64,000 bases of DNA from Acanthacorydalis orientalis. Its lineage: Eukaryota > Arthropoda > Insecta > Megaloptera > Corydalidae. Under the pieces are notes generated by a model. It saw only the letters and a list, made by a program, of their open reading frames with translations, made no database searches and was not told the DNA's origin. Made by a program: the position numbers and the translations under genes. Shown piece by piece: positions 12,675 through 27,700 of the stretch; position 1 is the stretch's first letter; each line of letters opens with the position of its first letter. The DNA is taken from contig CM068317.1 in NCBI GenBank assembly GCA_034766995.1, positions 27,512,501 through 27,576,500 on the forward strand, in the 5' to 3' direction.

Positions 12675-12800
12675 GGCACCGAATGTATCAAATCCGAAGC
12701 GTTTCGGTTCATGCAAACGCACGGTGTGTAACCTAATTAGAAATACATTATATGATACTTTTTCAAACCGAAACACTTCGTGTTTGATTCGTTCGGCGCC
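12675..12800. repeat. Foldback inverted repeat (126 bp)
   Basis: Arms of about 35 bp begin GGCACCGAATG and (reverse complement) GGCGCCGAACG, share CGAAG-GTTTCGGTT, and have about six mismatches around a 50-bp loop. They are unusually GC-rich for this neighbourhood. No convincing target duplication is visible. It could be a hAT-like MITE or another foldback element. Confidence 0.7.
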
Positions 12801-12870
12801 ATGAAACTTTAATCGAAAATGTTTACGTATTAACACAAGTGTAATATATTGTGTATTTATTTGTGTGCAT

Positions 12871-12873
<3 letters not shown>

Positions 12874-12956
<83 letters not shown>
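12874..12956. repeat. (TA)n microsatellite
   Basis: An 83-bp TA run about 800 bases upstream of the SENP8 start. Confidence 0.98.
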
Positions 12957-12959
<3 letters not shown>

Positions 12960-13757
12960 TAATGCTGTTTTAAGGCCTTTTATAATAACAAAAGGAATAA
13001 TAAAATAATAATCAACCAAGAGAATACTTTTCATTGTGTTTGAATATGATTTTGTGCTTGTTATATTTTTTATTAATTAATACATCAAATAAACCAATAT
13101 TGACAGCGTTGAAATGTTTTAAATAAAAAAATAGCAGACAGAAAATTGCATTGAATTGGTTAGTGAAAATTGTTTCTAATTTGAAAATAAATATTAATGC
13201 AATGATTTTTTAATCAAGTAGATTCATATATTTTATACGAATATATCCATATAATTTTAAAAAATCATTAAAATGTCAGTATAATTGAAATATTGTTCTT
13301 AGTAAATTACTATAAATATTTTTTATAAAATACTTATAATTGCATACTTTTTTGATACATTGAATGTAATGCATTTGAAGGTGATATTTCATTTTCAGTG
13401 TGTTTATAATGTATAAATGTTATTTGTGTATAATGTAAATGGAAAGTTTGTAATTATAAACCATAAACATGTAATTCAATCTCAAATGCACTAGTGCATG
13501 TAGCATTTTTTTTTACCTTGTATCTAAAAAGGTGTGTTTATTTAAATTTTAGTGTTACAATGGCATTATAGAATGAAATTAATTTGTAGAGTGGTTTTTT
13601 ATTTATGTATACAAATATACGTATATGTATAGAAATTAAATGAAATTTCTAAGCAAGGTCCGTATAAATATGTTAATTCAATTATAATTAGTGTAGGTTA
13701 TGTTGTTGACGTTTTGTTTTTAGAAATTCTAACAAATTTTTTCAATACACATCTGTT
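12957..13757. other. Upstream region of SENP8-like gene
   Basis: AT-rich sequence that should contain promoter and 5' UTR. A TTTTGTTTTTAG string about 35 bases before the start codon could be a 3' splice site of a 5' UTR intron, but nothing confirms it. Confidence 0.35.
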
Positions 13758-14447
13758 ATGTCTAGCTTCTATGAACGTTTGACAAAAAAATCAAATCATG
13801 ATGATATCATATTAAGTTTTCATGAAAGTATTCTTCGAAAATCAGATATCAAATTATTGCAGGGTCCACATTGGTTGAATGATTTGCTTATTTCTTTCTA
13901 TTTCGAATATCTTGAAAAAATATTTTTTAAAGGATATCCACACTTGTTGTTTGTTCCTCCTCAAGTGACTCAATGTATAAAGATATGTATTCCACAAGAA
14001 ATGAGTGTTTTCTTAGAACCTCTGAAAGTAGCCGAACATGATTTTGTGTTTTTTGCTTTAAATGATCATGAAAATGCTGCTAGTTCAGGAGGTACACATT
14101 GGAGTTTATTGGTGTACTCACGACGTGAGAATAAATTATTTCACTTTGATTCCTATAATAGTGCAAATCACAATCAAGCATGGGAATTTGGGACTCGGCT
14201 TCTTGAAGCTTTAGGTAAAGCCAAAAACGGACAGTTCGAAGATAATAAATGTTTAATGCAGACTAACGGATATGATTGTGGATTGCATTTGATTTGTAAT
14301 ACAGAAAACGTTGGGCAGTATGTTTTGAAGTATGGAAAAGTTGAAGGTGTTGGATATATTTCCGAAAACGGTGTTCTTAGAAAACGAAAGGATTTATTAC
14401 ATCTTATTGAATCGTTGTATAATGAAGGGTATACAGCTAATAATTAA
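13758..14447 (+). CDS. SENP8: Sentrin-specific protease 8 (DEN1/NEDP1), NEDD8 protease
   Basis: A single open frame of 229 residues beginning at an ATG and ending in TAA. It is a C48 (Ulp1/SENP) cysteine protease. The catalytic residues are visible in order: H114 (GGTHWSLLVY), D131 (HFDSYNSANH), the oxyanion Q168 (MQTNGYDCG) and nucleophile C174. The N-terminal LHS of the fold is recognisable in SILRKSDIKLLQGPHWLND, and FLEPL and CNTE match SENP8 rather than SENP1-7. The length is close to that of human SENP8. In known family members the enzyme matures NEDD8 and removes it from cullins and other targets in cytosol and nucleus. A single coding exon is usual for this family and need not mean retroposition. 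It is convergent with the FAAH2 gene downstream. Confidence 0.97.
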   Translation: MSSFYERLTKKSNHDDIILSFHESILRKSDIKLLQGPHWLNDLLISFYFEYLEKIFFKGYPHLLFVPPQVTQCIKICIPQEMSVFLEPLKVAEHDFVFFALNDHENAASSGGTHWSLLVYSRRENKLFHFDSYNSANHNQAWEFGTRLLEALGKAKNGQFEDNKCLMQTNGYDCGLHLICNTENVGQYVLKYGKVEGVGYISENGVLRKRKDLLHLIESLYNEGYTANN

Positions 14448-17400
14448 AAGAATTTTCTCAATATTTTGTTGACACTAATTTAGGAAAATATAAAGTATTA
14501 TTTTATCAAATTATGAAAAATGTATTACAGAAGATAGTATTTTATGTACATATATTTATGAATAGATTCAAATACATAGATGTACATGCCTTGGTATTTA
14601 AAATTTTAACAGGCTTCCAAATTGATATAGACTTTAAACTTACTGAAAATTAGAATATATAATATATAAACTTATCTGTAGTTTATTTTGTTTAGAAAAT
14701 TGCAAATTTTAGTGAAAGTTTACTGTTAGCATATTAAAATTAAATTATCTTAAAACTAGTATTGATAATGATATAATAAAATTATAAAACCTAATTGTTG
14801 TCATTAATATAGTTTACCAATATGCCTGAAAAAGAATCATAAAAATACTATTTAATAATTTATGAAAAGCTTATGATGAAATTGAAGTGTTCATATTGAA
14901 CTTTCATTGTAGTTTTAAATCCACACTCCTATTTTTTTATAAAATAATTAAAAAATATTTTATACTTGTAAAAATGTGTAATCTTTCGTTGAGTTTTAAA
15001 TGAAATTGAGAGTATTTTTATTTATTTATTTAAAAAAATTATATATTTGTGTATAAAACATGTAAAATGAAAGCTGTTATACACTGAATAGAAAACATTT
15101 ATTCATGCAGGAATATGTGTGCCTGTTATTTATTTTGTAAATGAACAAAATTGTTAATAAAAGGTAAATTTTATAACATACAAAATAAATTTCATTAACT
15201 TGGTGTATCTACTGTACATATATTTATAAAATAAATGTTAATATCTCAAAATGATTCCTCTGTTTGTAATATAAGTTAATTATGACTATAATTGTGATCC
15301 AGTATTTACAAGTTACATTTTCAATTTTATATATTGCAATTGTTGCCTTCAATCAGTGTATTTAAAAAATATATTGTAATTTGTATTTATAGCCAATGAT
15401 TTTGTAATTAATTTCAAAGAATTAGACTGTGCATTTTAAAATGATTAAGAAAAAATATATCAATTTTACTAACAGTTTAAAAGAATATCTTTGTACATGC
15501 ACACACAAATATATATATATATATATTTATATATGTAAACAAAGTAAAATTTATTAATTATTTAGTTGCATATAATTCTTTCTATTTTACTAAAATGTGG
15601 TTTTCCAAAACTATACTAAAAAAATGTTTATAATTTACTTTAAAGTAAATGCTAGGTTTTTGAACTACATTAATAAGTTAATAAAAATTTATAATTACAT
15701 CAGATATTTTGTTTTATTTATGTAGGTGTTTATAGAAAATAGACATTTTTGGTAATCATAACATAATTATAATAATACATCATATAAGCTCACATTAACA
15801 GTTTTTTTATACATGATAGAATAGTAAGACACTATTATATTAGATACATTATTCTCATTTTTGAACAGACAATAATACTCGTCAATAATTATATTTAGAA
15901 TATTTAATATTTGAATTATACATTAAAGCCTTATTTGTGTCACTTATTAGTATTATGTATTTTTATAATGAAAATAAATGCCACAATGGTCCCTACTTAT
16001 TTGAGAATTTATTAGTGTTACATTTTTCATTAATTTTTATATGTAATGAATTTACGTTAAAGTATATATTTAAAAAAACATTTAAGAAAAAATATACATT
16101 ATAAAAAATCTATATTAAATAACCAATTAGAATTATTTTAACAATTTCATTCAGTGTATATGTATGTGTGTGAAATACACTCAACACATTTAGTTAATAA
16201 ATTGAGTAGTAGATAAATATTGTTATAACTTATTTTAAATTATATATTTCATATAAAAAAATCACTCAATTTTTTTTAGTATCAAAAATAATAACACTGA
16301 TCCAAAGAATGTAATATTTACATTCTTTATACTTAACTTTAAATATTTATTTCAAAAGTGAACATTGTTTTTTTATATACATACATGAATAAAAAAACTT
16401 CATACTATTTTAGTATTACATTCTATTCTTCATTAGTTGCAAGGTGTATCCCATATAAAAAATAAACCTATTCACACTGAATTCTATGAATTATATACAT
16501 ATATATATATATTCACATATATAATGTACATGTGTTAATGTACTTCTATTAAATTTGTTAATTATTGGTAATCATTTTTTAAGTATATCCAGTTATTAGT
16601 CACATTTTATTACTAGTTTTACATCTTGTACTTCAGAATAAAATTGAGCATACTCCTTATGCTAAATTTCCATTTTATGTTTATAATAATAAATTAATTA
16701 AGTTAATTAAAATTTATTTTGCATCTCATAATTTTATTTATTATTTACAACATAATGATTCATTATGTTAAGTAGTTCAATATTAATTTTGTGTGTACAT
16801 TAATGATACAGCTATAAACTAGTAATAAAACATTTAAAAATTAATATAATATTTCTGTTCAGAAAATTTACATTTACGAAATAATCACAAGTGAAATAAT
16901 ACAAAAAAATATATGTATGCAAATTGGAAAATATAATTTTAATTATTCATTATAAATTATAAAATTCAATTTCCATTTATATTAGAAAATATAGTCACAG
17001 AGACATAGGTGTAAAATATGTTATATATGATCATTGTTAATTGTGTATCATATATTTTAATTAATTTTTAAATATATATATTTATGTTGTAGTAATATCA
17101 CATATATAATATTTATATTTTTTTGGCTAATCTTTTTTATTATAATAAATATTACTTGAATTGCAAATGGGTTCAAAAAAAATTCCAAGTATCATTACTA
17201 GATAAGTACTTATAATTTTTTCACTTGAAAATATAATTTTGTAATTAACTTAATAATATCGATAAAATTCACATAAATGCATATAAATATTAAATTTTCT
17301 ATTAATGTAACTAAATAAAATACATGAACAAAACGACTATATTTAAGGTTTTTTAATAGATATATACATCAAATTTCTTGTCATAGGTATTACTTGTCGC

Positions 17401-18226
17401 CTTGTTCATAACACCAATTTAATTTTAGGATGTTAAAAATATAATTGTCTAATTTAAATAAGAATTTAACATGTTTGTTACTTTTTAATACAGTTAAAAT
17501 ATTTTCATGTTATGACCAAATGACATAGTATACATATTTATATGAAATATTTTTAATTAATGACAACATATAGATTTTTCAATTACTAATCATTAATAGA
17601 ATATTTTTACAATATTTTCTCAACTTAATATAATTTAATATTTTTTAACAGGAATTTAAATTAATTAAATGAGCAGATAATATAAAAAGAAAATTTCTAT
17701 CAGAATAATATAAGTATATGACTTAAAACAATCATTATAAATTATTTATTTTTTACAATTTGTATTATTATAACATGACCTACCAAAATTTTGGGCTTGA
17801 TTTCTGGTTAAAATATATTGATATTGTTAATTTTGACTTTATATACTTGTATTATATTTTTAGATGAAATCCTTATGTTTGTGATTATGTTTATTAATAA
17901 TCACAAAATTATATTAATTATGTATGAAAGTGAGAACTTTCATTATTAATTTTATTGTTAAAAAGAATAACCTTTAAAATTTTTATTTTTAAATCAAAGT
18001 GCTCCATAAAAGAGATTTATTATATATTTAGTAAAAAAAATGATTTCTCAAATGATATGAAAAAAAATACAGTCTTAAAGATGTGTATCCCCTCTTTAAA
18101 TGTTTACTATATTTATTTAACTTTATCATTTGCATATATGTATATATTATGCCGTTTCGAAAATACTGACCTTTTATTTAATGCTTTAGTTTTGAATAAA
18201 AAATTAAGGCATTGATTATAACTAAT
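14448..18226. other. AT-rich region between convergent SENP8 and FAAH2
   Basis: About 3.8 kb of A/T-rich sequence with several possible AATAAA signals for the plus-strand gene (for example near 14774 and 15154) and short TA runs (about 15509, 16499). I found no coding frame or transposon end. Confidence 0.5.
18173..18178 (-). terminator. Candidate polyadenylation signal of FAAH2
   Basis: AATAAA on the minus strand about 50 bases past the FAAH2 stop. The position is right, but the hexamer is frequent in this sequence. Confidence 0.4.
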
Positions 18227-20321
18227 TTATACATTAATTTGAGGTGGTACCCATCCCCCAAATGCTTTTTCAAGTTCATTTGCAACAGCAATGCATAATC
18301 TATCTTGATCAGGAGCTGCTATCACCTGTATACCAATTGGTAAACCTTCTGAACCTAAACCCATTGGAATATGTGTAGCAGGAAGTCCTAAAACATTAAC
18401 TACTGCTGTATATGAAAAATTAAAAGGCTTAAAAAGTGGTTCATGATGATAAGGAGCAGGAGTAGGATGTGTGGGGTACAATAATACACCATTATCTCCT
18501 AAAATATCTAGTAATTCATGCTTGAATTGATTTCTTTTTGATATAAGGTATTCGTGTTTGGAACTTCCATATTTTATACCAAACTTTTCTATCAAAGCTG
18601 TCACAAGACCTATAAATGTATGTTGTGATTGTCCCACACTCCATTTTATGAATTCAAGAGAAAGACAGACAGATCCATCCAAGTTTGCCAATTGTTCTGC
18701 AAAACTAGGACCTTCTGTTTTCATATTTGCTAACCAAAGAACCATGGATTTATTAAAATGTTTCATTTCCATTTTTTCTGGTTTAATTTTGTGAGCTTTT
18801 TCAAGATGTTGCACAACTTTCCGCATTGCTTCTCTAATATCTTTATCAACAGGACTTACTAATTTACCACCCAGATCAGTCTCTTGATAAAAAAAATTAA
18901 GTTTTGCTACATTTACGGGTTCATCTAACTTTAAACGTTCAGCATTTTTATTGGTAATTATTTTAAATATTGGCATTAAATCTTCAGCTCTACGAACCAT
19001 CGGACCTATACCTAAAAAGCTATCTTGTTCTTTTGAAACAGGTGAAGGATATTGCCCTGCATTAGAAACAGCACCAGGTGAAGGTTTATGACCGAAAATT
19101 CCATTGAAAAATGATGGTATTCGAATTGAACCTCCTATATCAGAACCTATTCCAAAAGCTGAACCTGCAGCTGCTTGTAGACAGCCCTCACCTCCAGATG
19201 AACCTCCTACTGTACGATTTACATCATAGGGATTTCTTGAACGTCCATGAATTGTATTTCCACTTTCCCACCTGAAAAAATATTAATATATAATTTAGTA
19301 TTGCAAAAATATTTAATTATATTTAATATATATATTACTTTAAAACAGTTTGATATTTTAAAATGAATTTGAGCCGATAAAATATATTCTTTTTTATAAA
19401 CGTGTAATACTTGCCACATGCATAATTCAGAAACATTAGTTAAAGCAAACGGAATAGCACCAGCTTTTTTTAATAAAACAATAACGTCTGCATCTTCTGT
19501 GCCAATGATGTTTCGTCTACGATAAAGTCCAGCAGTATGGCATAAACCTAAACAAATTGATAATTTTAAAAACAGGATTATTTTGAAAATGCTTTGTTTT
19601 TGCATTTAAATATATCTCTAGTAAAAAAGATCTAAAATTTTATGAATGAAACACACTTGTTATTTTGTCCTTTTATTCTTTATCACTAGTTCGATTCAAA
19701 TATAATACTAATTTGTTCCAAATTTTAAGTGAGGAGAGAGTGATTGAGGATATTTTAACAACATTATTAAATAATTGTAGTATATCTTTATTCTGATTTT
19801 ATTTGTATATTATTATAAATATCTTTTATTATTACAAGTAATTCAAGCAATTAGTTTTAAAGTTTGAAATAATTTTGTTCCATCAAATCACGTGAGACGT
19901 GAATATGAATTCATATTAATATTTTTTTTTAATAATAATATATCGGATGGAATTCTAATAATTCAAATAGAAATATGTTCAAAAATCTAGACACCATTTC
20001 TTAAAATTATACGCTAAAAGCATCTTTTAATAACATATACATACCTTTAACTTGTATACAATCTTTTGTTGTAAAAGGTACCCCAAGGAAAGGCATGTCT
20101 TTTGCAAGCTGTTCTTCGGTTAATATGCCAGATGCGATAAGATTATCGGCTTTTTTTGCTTCATCGCGTGCTTCTTCAAATCTATTCGTTACAACACAAT
20201 TCAGCAATGGATTTATTTCACTGATCCTTGTTATGAATGATTCTACTACTTGAACACTTGATAACTATAAATCAATATTTTTTTTCTGTATTTATAATGC
20301 GTAAATACCATCCATTAGTTG

Positions 20322-20360
<39 letters not shown>

Positions 20361-23300
20361 TTTAATAAAAATTTCACTACAAAAATAAATCCAAGTAATG
20401 CCATCTACTTGCCAAATATAAATAATTTTCTTTAAAATTTCCAAGCTTATTTTTTTATTGAAAATATAGCCATAATTCTTGTCAATATATAAAGTTTTTA
20501 AAAATAAATTAGAAAAAAATGCTTTGATATAAGAAAACTGAGTTGAACATGGTTGTTAATATAAGCAATGATTATTGTTACAATAAAATAACGAATTGTA
20601 ATAAATATGAGGATTGTAGTTTAATTATTTATTTAAATATATAACCATTGAGGTAAGACTAATTTTGGTACTTTTCGATGTAATATTTTCTAACCCTTCA
20701 TGTATTGTCGAGCCTTTCAAGTCCCATAAAAAAATTATATTAAATAACTAATGAACCATTATTTACTTCACGGGAGTTCTATATCCGAAATAAAAATTGT
20801 TCTCATGTTACATTTTTTTAAAAAATATTTTTTGTTTTTAAATATTCTTTTTTATAATAAAAAGTACATTGGTCATTTTTTGGCATTTTATTTAGTCCAG
20901 TAAACAAAGAGTTAAAATCAAAGACAATGTGTTTTGCTGAATCGTATGATATGTAATTCATTATTTATAATGGAGTGTTGTATATTTTTGAGACTATGTA
21001 CTACAAAATTGTTATATTATTATATAAAAATTAATGCATGCTCGTGTTGATGAGGCCTACAAAATGTATTAAAGTTAAAATAAACACTAGTATTGAATAA
21101 AAAAAATATATCGGAAAAATATAATCCTTTACTGTCGTGTGTTAGGCTATTTCTTCTATAAGCCATTCAGAACACATGCGCTATAGATGCACCATTTCTC
21201 TGGCACAGAAAATATAAAGGACTTCTAATCATTTTAGCAAAAGATGTGAGATATAAAATGCCAGATTTGAAATATATACTGCTAATCTTCAGCTCTATGA
21301 ATTATCGGCCCTATATAAAAGGTTATTATGTTTTTCTGATTGCTGTTTGAGATAAAATATATAATTCGATCTAATGCTTTTCCTTGAAGAGTTAACCTTT
21401 TGATATGGCCAAAGTCAGTAAGCCGTGTGAATATGAATGAAATTCAGCGAATTTCATTAAACTCTCTTGTGATAAAGAGGTTTACAGAAATAAAAAATTT
21501 AAATTTCTTATATGACTAAAAATATGAGGTTTACAAGAATGTGCAACTGATTTTTTTTTCTTTAAATTGATTTTTTGCTAACCTAAAACATCTCAAAATG
21601 ATTTTTCATCTAACTGTGGAATTAAAGTATAGTTTTCGATGTTATTTTTTTTTTGAATCAATATGTCTAAACATCCAAAAATTATGCTTTCTTTTTCTTT
21701 TTCATGTTGAGCATGAGACCTACTTTAATTTATGAATTTTCATATTTAGAACTCAAATAATCTAATAAATAATGTTTAGCCACAAACAAAAACGAGTACA
21801 AGTTAATGCAAAGAATAAAAATAATATATTCAGTAGTCTTATTTCATTTACACATTTCTTGTTAAGTAAATAAATCTCATATCCTATGAGATTTAATCAT
21901 ATTCTACATTTAAAACTTCACATTTTTTCCTGAAATGGACAGTGGGATTATCATTGACATTTCTTTTATGCTTTAAGACTTCTAAGTTTACACACAGAAG
22001 TTTTACATTGTTCAAATAAACCGCTGCATTTGAATTTTTAATATATAGTAAATATAAACATTTTATAAACACTTTTTTCTTATATATTCATATAGCAATT
22101 TCTAAGTTTGTCAAAATGAATGTCCAGTATGACAAAATGAATGTTTTAAATTATTAAATAGAGGTACGGGGACTGTATACTTATAACTTCAAACAATGCT
22201 GAATGTAAAAAAAGATTAATTTACACATGAGTGAATTCATATAAAAATTATACTATTTATATGTTATTATTAAATTTAGATTTATTTATGTGTGGCAAAA
22301 GTTTTAAATGATATTGTATAAATAAGTTTCTTGGGACTTTTGATTTTATGCATTTCATATTTTAGAGTCAACGTTTTCAATTTCAAATTTATAAATTGTA
22401 TATAAGGATATTTTTTTGAATTTTTAAATATATTTCAGAAACATTTGCTTAATAATAAATTAAGTTTAAAATGTACAAGAAATACATACATCAGACACGT
22501 ATTAAAATATATATATAATGTGTGGTTGGCAGCAATGTGTAAGAGCAGAGAGAATGAGCAATGAATCATATGAAATGCGGATATAGTGGACACATTACAC
22601 AGCATTGCATGAAATTATGAGAACAGTGAAATTGTACTTTGTCTGTGGGTTCAAATTCCACATTTTAACGTTTTCCGGTCAGTGACATTAATATGATAAT
22701 GCTCATCAGCTGAAGTAAAATTTAATATTTTTAGTTTCTGTTCAAGTTTCACGTCAAGGTTAACAAATAATTATCTATTGTATCATGCAGTGTTTCAATT
22801 ATTTATGAAAACCGAGCATATAAAAAATCAATTTTTGAACAAATTCAGACTAATACAATATGTATAAGTTTTTTATCAATAAGGTCAGTGTAAAAAGTTC
22901 CGTGTACAATGTACATACATTTTCAAATGTATATTTTATTATACCTGCTTTAACTGACAAAATGTTGAAATAAAAGTATTAAACGGGGCTTCAAACAAAA
23001 ACCACAAATGTTTTAGAAAGAAATATAATGTTTGTATAATTAAGTTGTCATTTATTAGAATTATAGTCACATAAATATTGAAATATTTCACTTCTGCGCA
23101 TGTAATCAAGAACTGATTGATTTGTATGTAATCAGCCGTGACTATAAATCATTAATTGTAATTGAAAGACGTATTATTTATTTATCGTTGTCATTTTCTG
23201 TGACTACTATTTCAATCGATAACGCGTTAAGTGTTCTTTTGAATTCAATTATTTTTCTTCCTATTTATATATCGTATTCAACGGTTCTATACATTATTTA

Positions 23301-24730
23301 TGATCTAAAACAAATATGTTTACATGTATTTAAATTTAGACACATGGACGTTTCTATAAATTCAAGAATTTAACAAAGTTCAATATCTTATCGAACGTAC
23401 GTTATAAAAATACTTTTTTTTATAATTTTTGTGTCAGTATATTTCTTTGCTAGATTATTTTTTAACTAATTAAGCAAAATAACGAAATATTGAAAATAAT
23501 ATCTTCATAAATCGGGCATACATATGGTTTAACGTCTTTTATTCACTACTTGCAAACCACCTAACCTTTTCTGATCAAAAATATGCAATAATTAATTATT
23601 GATAATTTTGATTATTCATGTTTTAATAGCAATTTCATTATTCTCAGAGCGCTAAGGTACTGAAACATTTTCCTTTTGTATTTTAGTGTTCAGAGAGTGC
23701 TGTATTGCCATTGAAATGCGTATAAGCAATAATCAAATATTTAACATATTTGATCAGAAACTGGTGTGATTTATGGGGGTGTACATATTCATTTATGAAC
23801 GTGAATTTAGACAGCGTTCAAAACTATTATTAGATTTTAGTCTTCAGTCATCTATCGTGTTTGATTCGAACAAAATATTTTAAATTGAGTTTGATTTGAC
23901 AATTTTTTTCAAAAATTAATGACGTGCAATACTAGACAGATTTTAAACAAACTTTTTTATTTATTTTTCTTGCAAGTTTATAAGACGTTGCTCATTTATA
24001 ATAAAATATATTGTTTATTAATTCTAATGAATTAATAATTTTAGATATTCTGTTACTATTTGGTTTTCTCTCCTATCAGTTTATCTTATTTTTCCCTATA
24101 GAAAAAAAAACAAAGTATCGATTATTACTTTTGAATGATTCGTTAAATTATAGAATTATTTACTAGATACTTTTTACTTATATACATAAATATTATTATC
24201 AAAAATCAATAATTTTTCGTTATTACGTTTTATATTTAGTATCGAATTCACGTCATATTATCTTACGCAAGGTTATCATCGAATAAATTAATAATAATTT
24301 CATAGTGATGTTATTTACACTGTTAAATTTTATGTATATAACTTTACATACATAACTTTTACATTGTAAAGTTTCTTAAAAGATAAGAATTATTTTTAAA
24401 CACTAGTACTTTTATTGTTTGTATTACTAAATTATTATTTTTACCTTGTATGCAATAGATTTGATTTAATAAAAAAGCATTAGGATTTGTATATCATTAT
24501 AAAAAGTTAAATAGCTGAAAGTATTACTTACTTTAGATCAATGCTGACTAAATTTATACATAAAATGTGATGTCATAATCTGTTTTGTAATAGTTTTAAT
24601 ATGTTTTATTGTTTGTATTGAAACAGATGTGAATGTCACAATTTTAATGATGAAACGTTGTAACAAAATTAAGTATGTATTTTACAAAATAATGTCTATA
24701 TACATGTGTGTGTACGTGGTCGTATGCGTG

Positions 24731-24780
<50 letters not shown>

Positions 24781-27700
24781 AATAGACAGAACATACATAT
24801 GGACTCATATACTGTTCAGAGTAAAATATGACATCAACTGATCATACCTGATTCTTGTTTGCAACCTTCATATTATAACAGGTCCGTAGCCAGGTCGTTA
24901 TATTAGAGGAAAACAGAATTTTTGATGGAGCAACATTTCATTCATGTCAAATTGTTGGGAGTTACAGTGGAAACGAGCTTATAAAAACGTTTTTAATCAT
25001 CAAGGTAAGCCCATTAGGAATATTCTCCCAATGATTCTTCATGATTTTCAAATCTCCCAAAATAGTAGATTTTGTTTGTGGGGGGAAGGAGTAACTAGAG
25101 GGGCAATGCCCCGTGTCCCAGCCATGATTACGGGCCTGTCTTATTACGCATTTGCTGTTTTAAACTAATTAAAATAACTACAAATCTAATGTCAAATATA
25201 TCGATTTTCATATTGATTTCGTCGAAAAAAATATTTCTTATGAAAATAACTTCTATTGTAAACTCTGCTACTACTAAATAAATGTTTTGGGAGTGTTTAT
25301 TTTTATCATATAGTTGACTAAAATCAATTTCGATATAAAACTTGTTTGTATAACTTGGATATTGCCGAGATTAGGTATTGTTTTATTATTGAAAAGAAAA
25401 ATTTAAGTACACTATTAAAAAAAATAATTAAACCAAACTTTGTTTGAAAAAATGTTTAATTTTTGAAATTTAATCTTTCTGGTTTTTACATAACAATACA
25501 AACATAACATACATATAGTGTATACTCACATATAAATTTATATATATGTATATTGAAATTTCGTTAATTTATTGACATTCGATTTGAAAATTCTAATCAA
25601 ACTGTATTTATATAAAACTATAGATACATCACTATGTTCTAATTTTTAAATGGAGAAATATATATACTTAAACGTATGAAAAATGTAACGTCAGCATAAA
25701 GTCTAATAGTAATGTAATAATTAGAGCGAAAAGATTACAGTTGGGAGATTAAAAAAATATTATTTAAGTATTAAAGTTCAAGGTTTTATATTTCATTTCA
25801 TATACTTGTGTAAATAATACTTTTATTACAAAATACTTAATATGTCTTGTATACCGTAAATGTTACTTGTGGTATTGTTCTAAATTTATGAGAGTTGAAA
25901 TAAATTTGTTGAATGTATATGCGATGTAATAGAATCATATAATTTAAAGAATATCTAGTTAATTAACAAAAACGTAAATAAAAACTAATTACAAATGATA
26001 ATTAATTAAAAGAGGTAACTATTTTTTGTCATAAAAGTTGTAGTAAGATTGAAGTAATGATTAAACATTTATGTTCCGACATATAAGAACAATAACATGA
26101 ATAGAGAAGATAAACATGATTTATCCTTTGAATACTTCACATGTAAATTAACATTAATGAAAGAATTAGTGAGTGCAGTCTTGATAATCAAATATATATT
26201 TGTCGTACAATTGAAGTCATTGTTATTAAGAGGGCAAAGATAAAATTGATCAGGAAAGAGTAAATCTAATTATGCTAAGAAGTCAATTAAATACAAGCAG
26301 CATCAAATTGTCTTTAATGATAGCAAAATAGACGTTATGTGATAAACTAATGATGATTACGAACGATTTGACAATTTTCAGCCACTTGTTAAGTAAATTA
26401 CTTTTGAAAATGGAACGTTTTTTTAATATTTTATAACTACTTTCTCTGAAAAACAATATAAATCGTTTCCTGTAAACATTAACTCTGTAAACATACTTCC
26501 TAAAAAAATCACATACATTTTTTAATAACATTATTAAGATTATATATTTGAATTAAATTATTAAGTTGATAGAAAAATAATTGCGGTTTATGGCCTTCAA
26601 ATTCATATACAATTTTACATTTAAATGGTTTTAAGTGGTCCAGAACTGTTGGACGACTAATGCCTAATTTTTGTGCAAGCTCTCGAATTGTTGTGTGTGG
26701 TTCTGATTCAACTAACAACTTCAGTTGGTCGTTATGAACTGAAAAAGGACTCCCGCGACCTTATTCATCTCCAAGGCTCTCGTCTCCAGTACGAAATTTT
26801 TGGAACCACCATTCCACCGTAGTTTTCTTAACAGTACCCACACCAAAAGCATCATTTAGTTTACGAGCAGTTTCTATTGCTTTACCACCCGTTTTGAACA
26901 CATACAACATTTTTCTCTTATTTGCTTCTTTTCTATCTTTAATTCAATAGCCCAATTTGAAAAAAAATTAATAATTAAACAAAAGTCGATGTTTCCAAAA
27001 CACAAACCGAAAAATGCACTTTAAAATTATATAATATGAGCACGATATTAATATGAGCACGATGGAATGATACTTTCATTGAAAAAAATAAGATTAGAAT
27101 TTAGAAAACAAAAACCACAATTATTTTCTTACCAACTAATAATTTTATAATCACGATAGATACACGTACACATTTACAAAGTTATCTTCTTGAATATTTA
27201 ATATTAAAAAAGTAAAGTGTAATTTTAAGTTTTTTTAAATTATATTTTTGACTTAAAATATGGACTCTTATGTCTTACTATAATCATTTTTGATACATAA
27301 TATTATATTTCCGGCCATTGTGTACTCAACAAATATTTAGTTTACAAGCAATAAAAACACCGAATGTACTTTTGATTTTTTTTTAAATGTGAATTATAAT
27401 TTTCAAGGACATTAGTTCGTCAGATAACGATTCTAATTCGAAAGTTGATATTTATGTTATTCTGTTCTCTGGGACGATAATCTAAAATAAATATCCTTCA
27501 CGGATGTTGATATCTTTTTAAACTTTTAATAGATTATTGCATTATTTTTAATAATTTGTTGAAATATTACAACATGCCGAATGATTATAACAATTATTGG
27601 GTTGGTAAAAAGGCATTTTTGATTACTTGGACTGGCATAGGTCAATCATGTAAAATGGCAGTTTGATATTTCGAACATGCTTTAATTTTATATAATCATC

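Noticed and set aside
18558..18794. Plus-strand open frame of 78 codons
   Set aside because: It is antisense to the last FAAH2 exon, whose minus-strand reading matches a known family.
22515..22680. tRNA-like box A (TGGCAGCAATG) and box B (GGTTCAAATTCCAC) strings, possible tRNA gene or SINE
   Set aside because: The boxes are about 120 bases apart, no cloverleaf forms, and no SINE tail or target duplication is visible.
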